Positions 1-9,003 of a DNA stretch of 64,000 bases are shown in pieces. The translations under genes and the position numbers were made by a program. The DNA lies in the NCBI RefSeq assembly GCF_023701485.1, contig NZ_JAMQBK010000023.1, positions 39,302-103,301 on the forward strand. Direction: 5' to 3'. Position 1 is the first letter of the stretch. Each line of letters begins with the position of its first letter. The notes beneath the pieces are model-generated. The model did no database searches, was not told the DNA's origin, and saw nothing but the letters and a program-made list of their open reading frames with translations. This stretch comes from Aporhodopirellula aestuarii. GTDB taxonomy: Bacteria > Planctomycetota > Planctomycetia > Pirellulales > Pirellulaceae.

Positions 1-5
1 TCTGG

Positions 6-905
6 ATGCTCCTGCTCGCCACAGCGACAGCAGCACCCGCCGACGAACTCCTGGTTCTCGACAATGGTCAAATCCGAATCGGAATCGATCGCGAGAAAGG
101 GGCGTCGATCACTTGGTTGAGCACACGGGCCTATCCAAAGAACATGGTCAACTTGGCCGATCCTGGTCGGTTGATTCAGCAATCCTACTACGCCGGAGTT
201 CGCTTGGACCGAACCGCCGACGGCCAGCATTCATCGTGGAACCCCTGGTCATGGAATCCGATTCAGGGAGGCGGCGTCGGTTCATGGGCGGTTGCCACGA
301 CCTTTGAAAAAAGAGGCGAGGTTCTCTACAGCGAAACAATCCCCAAACTTTGGGACATGCCCAACGAAGCGGCCGCGGCTCGGATGCGACAATGGACCAG
401 CCTTGAGCCTGACATGCCCAATGTCGTCTCGGTTCGATGCGAGTTTCAATCGATGCGTGACGAACACGATCGATGGGGGCCCGCCCGATTGAATCCACAA
501 GAACTGCCTGCGTGCTATTTCACTCGTAACTTTGCCAACGTCAAAAGTTATCTCGGCGAAGGTCAATGGCGAACTGAACAACAACCTCCCGGACCGCCGT
601 GGGGACGCGCCGAACCACCACTCGATGCGATGGCATGTCTCAACGATGCCAACGTGGGAATCGCGGTTTACAGCCCCGCCTCGGACGGGCATTGGAACTT
701 CGGCCCCCACGGCAAAGCCATCAGTAATGACTCGTTTGCGGGGCCGTGCATGCATGTCGCTCCTCTCGGACGCTTGAAACTCGGACCCAAGACGACGTTC
801 CGATATCGATACTGGTTGGTCTTGGGAGACGAATCACTCATTTCGAACTCGCTCGATGCACTCATCCAGAAGTATGCGGATGAAACGATCGAGCTTGAAA
901 ATTGA
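6..905 (+). CDS. Secreted hypothetical protein, possibly 5'-partial
   Basis: I do not recognise a named family. The visible N-terminus (MLLLATATAAPADE) looks like the end of a signal peptide with an A-x-A cleavage site. The frame stays open to the window edge, so the true start may lie upstream and the 299 residues may lack a few. The mature part has many Trp, Tyr and Pro residues (for example WNPWSWNPIQGGG near residue 80 and FRYRYWLVLGD near 268), which suggests a beta-sandwich fold like sugar-binding or mutarotase-type domains. That is inference. It probably acts in the periplasm or outside the cell. It converges on the small gene at 961-1401 with a gap of about 55 bp. No catalytic motif could be assigned. 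Confidence 0.75.
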   Translation: MLLLATATAAPADELLVLDNGQIRIGIDREKGASITWLSTRAYPKNMVNLADPGRLIQQSYYAGVRLDRTADGQHSSWNPWSWNPIQGGGVGSWAVATTFEKRGEVLYSETIPKLWDMPNEAAAARMRQWTSLEPDMPNVVSVRCEFQSMRDEHDRWGPARLNPQELPACYFTRNFANVKSYLGEGQWRTEQQPPGPPWGRAEPPLDAMACLNDANVGIAVYSPASDGHWNFGPHGKAISNDSFAGPCMHVAPLGRLKLGPKTTFRYRYWLVLGDESLISNSLDALIQKYADETIELEN

Positions 906-960
906 AAACGCGACACCGCCGCTGTGATGATCCACCCACCGAAGCATTTTTCTGGCCCCA

Positions 961-1401
961 CTACGCAGCCAAATCCTCCGAAAATTGGTCGTCGGAAAAA
1001 CGTTTGTTCGCCGAATCGTCACCGGTGATGCGGTCATGCCGCGTCCCGGCATTTGGACGCGACCCATCGAGCAGTTGCTGCAGACGCTCGAGAGTCATCG
1101 CCATTTGGTTCCATTCGCCAATGACTTCCATCGTTGGCAATTCACTCGCGTCGTGACGATCGAACCCGCGTTCGTTGACGCGCACGACACCCGACAAAAC
1201 CGTCATATTTTGAACCGGGGCTTCGTCCCTTTCGTGTTGAGACTGAGCCGCCGGTGTGTTTCCCAGTCGTGAAACAGAACCTTCCTCGGTCGGCAATATC
1301 TGCTGCATCACCTCGTGAACAGCCCACAACGCGGCCTTGCGGCTCGAATCGGCTGCGACGACACGACGAAAAGTACCTGATTGAACGTAAAACTTGGCCA
1401 T
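961..1401 (-). CDS. Small conserved hypothetical protein (146 aa)
   Basis: This is a cytoplasmic-looking protein of about 146 residues with no signal peptide or membrane segment. An upstream in-frame start would add 12 residues, but the ATG at 1401 gives the natural N-terminus MAKFYVQSGTF and has a good ribosome binding site (AAGGA about 8 nt upstream). The first 40 residues look folded (VQSGTFRRVVAADSSRKAAL). The middle is rich in Gln, Glu and His, and the C-terminus is charged and acidic. I recall similar short planctomycete proteins of unknown function but cannot name a family. It has no clear operon partner. Confidence 0.75.
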   Translation of the reverse strand: MAKFYVQSGTFRRVVAADSSRKAALWAVHEVMQQILPTEEGSVSRLGNTPAAQSQHERDEAPVQNMTVLSGVVRVNERGFDRHDASELPTMEVIGEWNQMAMTLERLQQLLDGSRPNAGTRHDRITGDDSANKRFSDDQFSEDLAA

Positions 1402-1598
1402 CAATTCATTCCTTGAGTGAGTAAGTTGCCGGGACAATCAAACTATCGGACACGCCTTGGACACCTTTGGTCACGAACGGCAAGATCGACCAGTGCACGA
1501 CTGTGGCGAGTTACCGGGCATGGTAAACTTCCGTTCCCGATATCACAGCCGCATTTCCTTGCACGTGCGTCCTTCGTCTTCTCTTCCCAGTCTTCTCC

Positions 1599-2933
1599 AT
1601 GCTCACTCATCACGGCGCATACGACGGTGTCACGGGCTCGTGCCACCAGCTTTCATGGAACAACGGCCGCTCGAGCCTCCTGGTCGACTGCGGCATCTTC
1701 CAAGGCAGCGACGCAAAGAAACACCCTAATCCGGAAATCGAATTTTCCTTGAAAGGGATCAGGAGTCTGTTATTGACCCACGTGCATATCGATCACGTCG
1801 GAAGGCTACCGTACCTCTTGGCAGCCGGCTTCGACCATCCGATCTACTGCAGCGAACCGACTGCCAAATTGCTTCCCCTGGTAATGGAAGATGCCCTCAA
1901 AATCGGATTCACGCGATCCAAACGTTTGATCTCCAAATTCAGCCACACGATCAAAAAACTACTGCGTCCGCTTCCTTATCACATTTGGCAAGACACCCCG
2001 GGCGGCCCCAAAGTACGACTGTTGCCCGCGGGCCATGTCCTCGGTTCAGCGATCTTTGAAGTGGAATTGCCCGACGGCAAACGCGTCGTTTTCAGCGGTG
2101 ACATCGGGGCCGGAACCAACCCCTTGCTCAACCCGCCGGTTAGCCCCGAGAAGGCAGATCTGCTGGTGCTCGAGAGCACGTACGGTGACCGACTGCATCC
2201 GCCCAAAATTGACCGTCAAGCGGAATTGGAGAAGATCGTTCGCCACACGCTGGAGGACCGCGGCGTGACCATCATTCCCGCGTTTTCCCTCGGACGGACG
2301 CAAGCGTTGCTTTATGAACTCAACGGCATTTTCGAACGCGTCCAAAAGACCGAGTCGCACACGCTGATGAAACGAATCGATGTGATCGTTGATTCTCCTT
2401 TGGCGTCCCGATTCACAAGCCTCTACAAAGAGATGAAAGAATATTGGGGTGCGGAAGCGCAGTGCATCTTGCAAACCGATGATCAACCGCTGGTGTTTGA
2501 AAACCTCACGACCGTCGGCAGTCACACCGAACACAAAGAAACACTCAACCACGTCGATAAGCACGAACTACCCGCCATCGTGATCGCGGGGAGCGGTATG
2601 TGCACGGGCGGACGTGTGATGAACTATCTCAAACGGTTCATCGGCGACCCTCGTACCGACATCATTTTCCCCGGTTACCAAGCCGGCGGAACTCCGGGGC
2701 ATTACATCTCGCGGGGAAGTGAATGGGTGCGGCTGGATGGGCGAAAGTTTGACATCAAAGCCAAGGTCCACAAGCTTTCCGGCTATTCCGCTCACGGGGA
2801 TCAGGCCGACCTGATTCGCTTCGTCGAAGAAATGAAAACGCCCGTCGGCGAAATCCGTTTGGTTCACGGTGATTATGGCCCAAAACGAACGTTAGCGGCA
2901 GAGTTGACTCGCCGCGGTCATACTGTGATCTGA
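1599..2933 (+). CDS. Beta-CASP metallo-beta-lactamase-fold hydrolase (RNase/exonuclease-like)
   Basis: The N-terminus has the form typical of CPSF/YSH1-like bacterial beta-CASP proteins (HHGAYDGVTGSCHQL). The metal-binding motif HVHIDH sits at residues 61-66. Further conserved pieces are GHVLGS, FSGDIGAG, the beta-CASP stretch IIPAFSLGRTQ, GSGMCTGGRV, and SGYSAHGDQADL near the C-terminus. Proteins of this kind bind two zinc ions and cleave RNA endo- or exonucleolytically in the cytoplasm. At 444 residues it is the usual length for the single-chain family and lacks the C-terminal domain of RNase J. The start matches the family N-terminus, although no strong ribosome site is visible. The FAD enzyme starts 38 bp downstream and may be co-transcribed. 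Confidence 0.9.
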   Translation: MLTHHGAYDGVTGSCHQLSWNNGRSSLLVDCGIFQGSDAKKHPNPEIEFSLKGIRSLLLTHVHIDHVGRLPYLLAAGFDHPIYCSEPTAKLLPLVMEDALKIGFTRSKRLISKFSHTIKKLLRPLPYHIWQDTPGGPKVRLLPAGHVLGSAIFEVELPDGKRVVFSGDIGAGTNPLLNPPVSPEKADLLVLESTYGDRLHPPKIDRQAELEKIVRHTLEDRGVTIIPAFSLGRTQALLYELNGIFERVQKTESHTLMKRIDVIVDSPLASRFTSLYKEMKEYWGAEAQCILQTDDQPLVFENLTTVGSHTEHKETLNHVDKHELPAIVIAGSGMCTGGRVMNYLKRFIGDPRTDIIFPGYQAGGTPGHYISRGSEWVRLDGRKFDIKAKVHKLSGYSAHGDQADLIRFVEEMKTPVGEIRLVHGDYGPKRTLAAELTRRGHTVI

Positions 2934-2971
2934 AGAAACTCACCTTTTCACTACGTTGATTGATCACGCAG

Positions 2972-4288
2972 ATGGAATCTCACAAAACAGTCATCATCGG
3001 AGCTGGACTCGCCGGGCTCGCATGTGCCAATCAACTCACGCGTGCCGGCGAATCGTGCTTGGTTATAGAAGCGACCGATCGCGTTGGCGGACGCGTCCGA
3101 ACCGATCACTCGGATGGATTTACGTTCGATCATGGATTCCAAGTCTTGCTGACGAGTTATCCCGCATGCCGTGAATTGCTCGACTATCCTGCGCTACGTT
3201 TGCAACCTTTCGAACCGGGCGCTCTGCTGAGGCAACAAGACCAGTTCTGTCTGCTGAGCGATCCATGGCGGCGGCCGCTCAAAGCCATCGCGACGGCAAT
3301 TAACCCCGTCGGCAGCCTGAGTGATAAAGTTCGAATCGCCCGCTTGCGGAGGGTCAGCAGCCGCGGCACGTTAGCCGAACTCTACAAGAGACCGCAGGAG
3401 ACGACGCTTCAAAGGCTGCGGCACGACGGATTCAGCGAAAAGATGATTGATGAATTTTTTCGTCCATTTTTGGGTGGAGTTTTCCTAGACGAAACACTCT
3501 CCACGTCGAGCCGAATGCTGGAGTTTGTGTTCCGCATGTTCGCCGCTGGCGACATCGCAATTCCCGCCGATGGGATGGCAGCCATCCCGCGACAGCTCGC
3601 CGATTCACTCCCCCGCGGCACGCTCAAACTGAAGTCGTCGGTCGTGCGAATCGAAGCATCTGAGTACACGGGACAAGGATCCCATCCGGTGCACCGCGTG
3701 GTACTCAACGACGAAACGATTGAGTGTCAACGGATTGTGGTGGCGACTCCGAGCGATGCGGCGGCTCGCCTGTTGGATCGACCGGAGATGGCGACAGAGT
3801 GGTCGGGAACGACCAACCTTTACTTTGCAGCGGAACGGTCACCCGACCCACGTCGCTTGCTGATGCTTCGCGGCGATGAAGACGGGCCGGTCCAATCGGC
3901 GGTCGTGCTCAGCGACATCGCCCCTACTTACGCTCCGGCAGGACAGTCACTGATTTCGGTTAGCGTCGACGCCGCGCACGAGCCACCCAACGCGACCGAC
4001 GATGATGATCTAGAGAATCGTGTGCGCCCCCATCTGACGCGGTGGTTCGGTGACGTGGTTAAGACTTGGCGACTACTTCGAATCTATCGCGTTCCCTACG
4101 CCCTACCGGTGTCCACGATGGACGAGATCCTATCGGACGAACGCACCATCGCACCCGGCAAAAATGACAAAGCACCGTCGACGATCTTTGTGGCCGGCGA
4201 CCACCGCGAGACACCTAGCATCCAAGGTGCGATGAATAGCGGCATTCGCGTCGCGCGGCGGATTTTATCCGGACCGCCGGTTCTATAA
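2972..4288 (+). CDS. FAD-dependent amine oxidase/phytoene desaturase-like protein
   Basis: The ATG at 2972 gives MESHKTVIIGAGLAGLACA, a Rossmann dinucleotide-binding motif (GxGxxGxxxA) followed by the FAD ribose Glu (VIEATDRVGGRVRTD), the pattern of the flavin-containing amine oxidase / protoporphyrinogen oxidase / carotenoid desaturase superfamily. The C-terminal FAD contact is visible as VAGDHRETPSIQGAMNSG, where the helix closes over the flavin. Length (438 aa) is normal. The substrate cannot be deduced; a hydrophobic or isoprenoid substrate is possible by family. A TTG 12 nt upstream is in frame but less likely. A hairpin follows the stop. Confidence 0.87.
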   Translation: MESHKTVIIGAGLAGLACANQLTRAGESCLVIEATDRVGGRVRTDHSDGFTFDHGFQVLLTSYPACRELLDYPALRLQPFEPGALLRQQDQFCLLSDPWRRPLKAIATAINPVGSLSDKVRIARLRRVSSRGTLAELYKRPQETTLQRLRHDGFSEKMIDEFFRPFLGGVFLDETLSTSSRMLEFVFRMFAAGDIAIPADGMAAIPRQLADSLPRGTLKLKSSVVRIEASEYTGQGSHPVHRVVLNDETIECQRIVVATPSDAAARLLDRPEMATEWSGTTNLYFAAERSPDPRRLLMLRGDEDGPVQSAVVLSDIAPTYAPAGQSLISVSVDAAHEPPNATDDDDLENRVRPHLTRWFGDVVKTWRLLRIYRVPYALPVSTMDEILSDERTIAPGKNDKAPSTIFVAGDHRETPSIQGAMNSGIRVARRILSGPPVL

Positions 4289-4303
4289 TGTCCGGACTGG
4301 TCG

Positions 4304-4329
4304 CCCCGGCCAGCGGTTGCTCGCCGGGG
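4304..4329. terminator. Hairpin between convergent genes
   Basis: The 7-bp arms CCCCGGC (4304-4310) and GCCGGGG (4323-4329) enclose a 12-nt loop. The site lies in the 68-bp gap between the FAD oxidoreductase on the plus strand and dps on the minus strand, so it could end transcription in both directions. There is no T-run on either side, so intrinsic termination is uncertain. Confidence 0.4.
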
Positions 4330-4356
4330 TGATCGATTTGCTACGCGGCAATAGAA

Positions 4357-4845
4357 TCAGACTTCTTGAGCCTGCAGCATCCACAGGTGCTTTTCCATCG
4401 GCGCAGCGATGCCAATGCACAGGTCTTCGGATACGGGGTCCAAATCCCCGAGTTTTTCGATCGACGCGCGAAGGGTTTCGATGGCGGTCTTGATCGCGTC
4501 CGCAACGTTTTTGATCGTTGTGGGAACGTCTTGAAACCCGGTCGGGTACGCAGCCAGATCACTGTCGCTCGAGACGGTTTCCGAGCGCCCGTCTGCGGCA
4601 ACCCCGAGCGCCGCGATGCGTTCAGCAATCTCGTCGCTCGCGTCGCGCGTCGTTGCAATGATTTCGTCGAGCTGCAGGTGGATGCTGCGGAAGTTGGGCC
4701 CGACCACGTTCCAGTGAGCTTGTTTCATCAAAAGCGACAAATCGACGAAATTGACGAGGTTCTGCTGCAGCAAAGCAGTGACCTTTTCATTGGGTTCCGC
4801 GGAAAGGATTTCGCGTTTGAACATGGACTGACTCGTGGTAGACAT
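4357..4845 (-). CDS. dps: Dps/ferritin-like DNA-binding protein from starved cells
   Basis: A 162-residue protein of the Dps family, which forms dodecameric shells that oxidise and store iron and protect DNA from peroxide. The inter-subunit ferroxidase ligands are all present with the family spacing: His44 (in KQAHWNVVGPNF), His56, Asp60, Asp71 and Glu75. The C-terminal helix ends in MEKHLWMLQAQEV. The ATG at 4845 is preceded by an AAGGAAA ribosome site. A longer in-frame ORF exists upstream but would add a non-family N-terminus. The Lys-rich N-terminal tail of E. coli Dps is absent, so direct DNA binding is not certain. It stands alone, convergent with the FAD enzyme. Confidence 0.94.
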   Translation of the reverse strand: MSTTSQSMFKREILSAEPNEKVTALLQQNLVNFVDLSLLMKQAHWNVVGPNFRSIHLQLDEIIATTRDASDEIAERIAALGVAADGRSETVSSDSDLAAYPTGFQDVPTTIKNVADAIKTAIETLRASIEKLGDLDPVSEDLCIGIAAPMEKHLWMLQAQEV

Positions 4846-4977
4846 GGAGTTTCCTTCATAAGAGTATCTGTTTCGATCGCCCGCCGTCGCCGATACCGGC
4901 TCGCTTACGACTGGGCAACCCAACTCACAGCAAACTTCATGCCGATGCAGCCAAACTCGTTACGCAAAGAAACGATG

Positions 4978-6555
4978 CTAGCTTCCCGTGTCACCGAGCA
5001 AGGCCGTGAATTCGAGCAACCGAGCCGACACTGAGGCGATCGCGATCACCAGGATTGGCAGACTGATCCAGCCCCACGCGGGCAGCCACAATTCCCATCG
5101 TTCTTTGCCACGAAGCGTCAACAGGGACAGGTGCCACGTCGAACCGAGCAACGCCAGGAGTGCGATCGCGCCCATGATGGACACAACAGCGAATGTTTCG
5201 AATACCTCCGGCAGAGGCGACGCAGCCAGGGCAGCTAAGATCACGCCAAAGTAGGCCACGCCCGGCGCCGCAAAGTAGGCCATCACACCACGTCGCACCC
5301 ATTGCCCCGTTGAAGCCCCAATGAGAAAGCACAACGTGTATAGCCCCAGCAAGATCATGCCTTTGTAATCCAAGTAGGATGCCTCGAACCGCCAAAGTAA
5401 CGAAATCAAAATCCAGGCAATCGAGATCGCAAACGCTAAACTCGCCGGGACCAACATCCGCGTCCACCAAACCATTGCCGGGGACACGCCACGATCGGCG
5501 AAGAAGTATCGCCGAGGCATCCGGTTGTCACCATGGAAGACACTCACCCCAAGAGTCATCTGCAACAACATAAAGACGGCGAAAGTGAGGAACCCATGCA
5601 CGTCACCCAAACCATTCGTCATGGCGAGCATCACCATGGAGCCAATTGCCACCAGTACAACTGCATGCAGTAACCAACGGTTTTGCGCCGCGTGCTGCCA
5701 GACCATGGCGCGAAAGATCGATGGCCGTTCCGCCCCACACATCTTTAGCGCCACAGGCCGCGCGTCCGGCGCCAACGAGAGCAGCCGCCACGACTCATCA
5801 CTCGGTGCGACCAAACGTCGTTTAGCCAATCCAAAAACAACACCAATCATTAGCACGTGGAAAAGCAACGGCACGGCGTAAACGACAGCCTGTTGCCAAA
5901 AAACACCCAGATCTCCCAACGATCCACCGCGGCTGGCTGTGGGGATGAACCGATCTGCATAAAGACTCACGGCGATTAGCCACACGATAGCGATCGGAAG
6001 GATCGCTATCGCTGAGGCGAGCGAGTTTCGAATCGAAAACGCGGTTAGAAAACCGCACGTGAGCACGACCACGTTGGAGTAGGTCAATAGGCAGAAACCA
6101 ACAAAGCCCACCCATACCACGCTCGTTTGGTTGAGTCGCAACTCTAACTTCAAATCAAGAAAGACGTAACAAAAACAATAAATCGCCCCCACCCAAATGA
6201 TCGACGTCAGGATCAACAACAGCCCAGCTATCATTTTCGAGATCACAATGAGCCACCATGGCGTCGGCAAGCGGCGAATCCAATCAAAGGTGCGTTCTTC
6301 ATTCTCGGTACCGACCAACATCGGCGCCGCACCGAGCGTGACGAGCCCTGGTAAAAACCACAGCGCTCCAAATGCACCCTCCTTGCCACGCATGTCGACT
6401 CCCCACATCGAGTGATTGACGCTCAGGAGAACGGCCAAAACCAATGGCCCGATCAGCGCCGCCAGCATCAGGGATCGCAGCAATCGCAGGTCTTTCCACA
6501 GCAAATGCCACAGCGGGCGGACTGCCGCGATGGGAAACGATGGGGAGGCAATCAT
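4978..6555 (-). CDS. ABC transporter permease (ABC-2 type)
   Basis: A 525-residue polytopic membrane protein with many hydrophobic segments spread over its length (for example LMLAALIGPLVLAVLL near residue 30 and VLVAIGSMVMLAM in the second half). A soluble loop near the middle suggests two ABC-2-like halves of about six helices each. Its ATG overlaps the stop of the ATPase gene by four bases (ATGA), so the two are translationally coupled and should form one transporter. The substrate is unknown. Comparable YtrA-regulated transporters respond to cell-envelope stress or antibiotics in Gram-positives. Applying that here is inference. Confidence 0.85.
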   Translation of the reverse strand: MIASPSFPIAAVRPLWHLLWKDLRLLRSLMLAALIGPLVLAVLLSVNHSMWGVDMRGKEGAFGALWFLPGLVTLGAAPMLVGTENEERTFDWIRRLPTPWWLIVISKMIAGLLLILTSIIWVGAIYCFCYVFLDLKLELRLNQTSVVWVGFVGFCLLTYSNVVVLTCGFLTAFSIRNSLASAIAILPIAIVWLIAVSLYADRFIPTASRGGSLGDLGVFWQQAVVYAVPLLFHVLMIGVVFGLAKRRLVAPSDESWRLLSLAPDARPVALKMCGAERPSIFRAMVWQHAAQNRWLLHAVVLVAIGSMVMLAMTNGLGDVHGFLTFAVFMLLQMTLGVSVFHGDNRMPRRYFFADRGVSPAMVWWTRMLVPASLAFAISIAWILISLLWRFEASYLDYKGMILLGLYTLCFLIGASTGQWVRRGVMAYFAAPGVAYFGVILAALAASPLPEVFETFAVVSIMGAIALLALLGSTWHLSLLTLRGKERWELWLPAWGWISLPILVIAIASVSARLLEFTALLGDTGS

Positions 6556-7559
6556 GGCGATACCCCCAATTCGTGATCACTGATGAAAGAGACCGCCTGG
6601 TCAGGCTTGCGGGGCGTGTTCCCGCAAACGGCGATAAAGATCTCCTCTAGCGACGGGACGACGTCTTCGACGTGTCGAACGCCGCCGTCGGCCCCAAAGT
6701 CGGTTCGCCAATCGTCGGGTAAATTGCTGACGACCCAGCGTCTTTGCCGACCGCTGATCGTCTCGCTCAGCACGTCTCCGCGTGGCGGTGGGCAATACAC
6801 GTGCGCGTCATCCATCGTTGCCGTGACGATGCGCGTCTGATGCTTCAAAACATCAAGCGGTTGGACCAAACGCAGTTTCCCCGCATGAAGAATCGCAACG
6901 ATGTCAGCAACGCGTTCCACCTCATTGATCTGATGACTGCTCAGCAAAACCGTGCGTCCAGCGGCGGCGCGGTCGACCATCGATTCGAGGAACTGCCGCC
7001 GCACCATGGGATCGAGCCCGCTAGTCGGCTCGTCCAGGATCAGCAATTCAGGGTCATGAGCAGTTGCCAACGCGAGTGCGACCTTGGCCCGCTGCCCCTT
7101 ACTCAGCGCCGAAATTTTGGTGCCGATCGGGACTTGAAACGCATCGATCAATTCGTTGTATCGCTTCGGGAAGGCATCATCATAAAACGCGCTGGCAAAC
7201 CAGCCGATTTCGGTTGCCGACATCCATTCATACAACGAGGGCGTGTCGGAAACATAACCGATCCGACGTCGGACGGTCTCTGATTGAGCGATACAGTCGT
7301 AGCCGAGTACTTGGGCGGTTCCCCGATCGGGACGCAAATAACCCGTCAAAATGCGGATCAATGTAGTTTTCCCCGCACCGTTTTCACCGAGCAACGCAAA
7401 CACTGTCCCTTTCGGAACGGTCACGTCGATTCGGTCGAGAGCCTGGGTATCGCGATAGCGTTTCGACACGGCGCAAACTTGGATCACAGCTTGATCGCCG
7501 TCGACCTTCTCCGGTGCATCACATTGGCTCTCAGGCACATACGCGTTGTTTTCATTCAT
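6552..7559 (-). CDS. ABC transporter ATP-binding protein
   Basis: A 335-residue ATPase. The Walker A is GENGAGKTT at about residues 58-66, the ABC signature is LSKGQRAK, the Walker B is LLILDEPTSGLD, and the switch His lies in LLSSHQINEVE. It energises the downstream permease at the inner membrane face. The start at 7559 (MNENNAYV) is preferred over the longer frame because the preceding 51 codons overlap the GntR gene in another frame. A GGAG ribosome site precedes it. This start overlaps the GntR stop by eight bases (ATGAATGA), and its own stop overlaps the permease start. The three genes therefore form a tightly coupled operon. The last 100 residues resemble the accessory C-terminal domain of exporter-type ATPases. 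Confidence 0.93.
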   Translation of the reverse strand: MNENNAYVPESQCDAPEKVDGDQAVIQVCAVSKRYRDTQALDRIDVTVPKGTVFALLGENGAGKTTLIRILTGYLRPDRGTAQVLGYDCIAQSETVRRRIGYVSDTPSLYEWMSATEIGWFASAFYDDAFPKRYNELIDAFQVPIGTKISALSKGQRAKVALALATAHDPELLILDEPTSGLDPMVRRQFLESMVDRAAAGRTVLLSSHQINEVERVADIVAILHAGKLRLVQPLDVLKHQTRIVTATMDDAHVYCPPPRGDVLSETISGRQRRWVVSNLPDDWRTDFGADGGVRHVEDVVPSLEEIFIAVCGNTPRKPDQAVSFISDHELGVSP

Positions 7560-7989
7560 CAGATGGTTCTCCGCCGGAAGGACGTTGAGACGAGTTGGTA
7601 TGTGCGGCATTGGGTTCCAGGTCGAGCAATGCCTGTTCAAAGATTTCTCGAAGCTGCCCGCTCGACATGCCACCTGAAAATGCGTCGGCAAGCGCCGCTC
7701 GAACGTTAGCAATCACTAACTCATTGCGCGCGTCGAGACATGCATCCAGGGCGTCACGACGGACGATCATTCCTCGACCGCGCAGCGGCTTGAGGATCTG
7801 CTGGGACTGCAACTCGCGATAAGCGCGAGCGATCGTGTTGGGATTCAAAGCGATGTCGCGAGAGAGCTGGCGCACGCTCGGCAGCATTTGACCGCCGGCG
7901 AGTGTGCCGTCGGCGATCGCGAATTTGACCTGACGAATGATTTGTTCGTAGATCGGAATCGCGCTATTTTGATCGATCGAGAAAAACAT
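7552..7989 (-). CDS. GntR-family transcriptional regulator (YtrA-type)
   Basis: The ATG at 7989 gives MFFSIDQNSAIPIYEQI, the standard N-terminus of YtrA-type GntR regulators. The winged helix-turn-helix occupies residues 10-75 (IRQVKFAIADG, LPSVRQLSRDIALNPNTIARAYRELQ split here into its conserved pieces). A short helical C-terminal domain of about 70 residues follows instead of a large ligand-binding domain, which places it in the YtrA subfamily that controls neighbouring ABC transporters. It is the first gene of the coupled operon with the ATPase and permease. A perfect palindrome at 8118-8139 upstream is the likely operator, implying autoregulation. A longer in-frame start at 8034 is possible but unneeded. 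Confidence 0.92.
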   Translation of the reverse strand: MFFSIDQNSAIPIYEQIIRQVKFAIADGTLAGGQMLPSVRQLSRDIALNPNTIARAYRELQSQQILKPLRGRGMIVRRDALDACLDARNELVIANVRAALADAFSGGMSSGQLREIFEQALLDLEPNAAHTNSSQRPSGGEPSDE

Positions 7990-8117
7990 CCGCCGCCGTT
8001 TCGAAAAGAGGGCACGACACCGCAGGCGGTTCAAGGTGACGGTGCTTCAACGAGCAAAGCCGATCACCCGCCGTCGGCAACTCGGCTGCCCGCACGCCAG
8101 CACCCCGAACACAACCA

Positions 8118-8139
8118 GTGTGCTATCACGATAGCACAC
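8118..8139. promoter_or_regulatory. Candidate GntR (YtrA-type) operator palindrome
   Basis: The arm GTGTGCTATC (8118-8127) is followed by the 2-nt spacer AC and by its exact inverted repeat GATAGCACAC (8130-8139). It lies about 130 bp upstream of the GntR start at 7989 and overlaps a candidate minus-strand -10 box. YtrA-type regulators usually bind such palindromes in front of their own operon and repress it. Assigning this site to the neighbouring regulator is inference from position and symmetry. Confidence 0.7.
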
Positions 8140-8155
8140 CAATCGGGTTCGTCAA
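8128..8155 (-). promoter_or_regulatory. Candidate sigma70-type promoter for the GntR-ABC operon
   Basis: Read on the minus strand, TTGACG (8155-8150) could be the -35 box and TATCGT (8133-8128) the -10 box, 16 nt apart. The -10 lies inside the palindrome at 8118-8139, so a bound repressor would block polymerase. The -35 is a good match and the -10 only fair. Confidence 0.45.
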
Positions 8156-8211
8156 CAGATCACGGCCGAATTTTCATTCGGCTGGATTTCGTGGCGGGCA
8201 ATTGGGGCGAG

Positions 8212-9003
8212 TTAAACCCGCAGCGGGCGATAGAGATCGAGGTCGGAGCGGCCGGCTAACTCGGCATAGATCCGAGCGATCTGCTGCCAACCGGCACGTA
8301 ACTCTTCAGCCGCATCGGCATGATCCGCCGAGCTGATTCGATAGAAATACTCCGCCGGAGGATCAAATTCGAGACGACAGCATTCCGGCGGCAGATCAGC
8401 AATGATCACGCACTCACAACGCAGTTCATTCGACTCATCGTCGCCGATGGCTTCGCCACGAAGTTTCAATAGGAAATCCGGTGGGATGTCGCCATCATCC
8501 TCTTCATCCTCCGACGGTTCATCGTCTTCGAGCACCGCCGCGAGCTCGATCGAATCAACGAACGTATTCGCATGAACTCGTCCACGCAGCAGGTCAGTTT
8601 CAACGAGCGACTGCAATCCGCTCTCGATCCACTCCTGCATCGTGACCGGAAGGGCTGCGGGAACGTCTTCTCGCTGCGCCGCAATCGCTGAAAGAGCGAG
8701 GGGCGACAAACATCGGTCAGGCATCATCGGGATCGGATCGCTCCAACGTTCGTCGATGGATTGCTCACCGAGCCAATGTCGCGCAAACCAGTCGCCACTG
8801 AAGGTCGGTCCGATTCGATGCAACGACGTCGCCTGGCTCGAACGTGGCGCCCACGTATCTGCGCCGGCGAGTAGTTTCACGTCGTAGCCTAAGTAGCGAC
8901 CATAGAGAGCAGTTTCGATTCCGACATGCGTTGTTCCGACAACGGCAATGGTGCCGGGCGGATCGAGCGTTGCAGGTAGAGAATCATCTTGTTGCATGTT
9001 CAT
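8212..9003 (-). CDS. Uncharacterised Rossmann-like protein coupled to glycine oxidase
   Basis: I do not recognise a named family. Residues 17-47 form a beta-alpha-beta dinucleotide-like segment (TIAVVGTTHVGIETALYGRY, then DVKLLAG). The pattern GTTHVG is looser than the standard GxGxxG, so FAD or NAD binding may be lost. The middle has an acidic low-complexity stretch (EDDEPSEDEEDDGD, around residue 160) and the C-terminal third is helical. Its ATG overlaps the stop of the ThiO-like gene by four bases (ATGA), so the two are translationally coupled and probably act in the same pathway. It could be a degenerate FAD oxidoreductase or a partner subunit. There is no signal peptide, so it is probably cytoplasmic. 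Confidence 0.8.
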   Translation of the reverse strand: MNMQQDDSLPATLDPPGTIAVVGTTHVGIETALYGRYLGYDVKLLAGADTWAPRSSQATSLHRIGPTFSGDWFARHWLGEQSIDERWSDPIPMMPDRCLSPLALSAIAAQREDVPAALPVTMQEWIESGLQSLVETDLLRGRVHANTFVDSIELAAVLEDDEPSEDEEDDGDIPPDFLLKLRGEAIGDDESNELRCECVIIADLPPECCRLEFDPPAEYFYRISSADHADAAEELRAGWQQIARIYAELAGRSDLDLYRPLRV

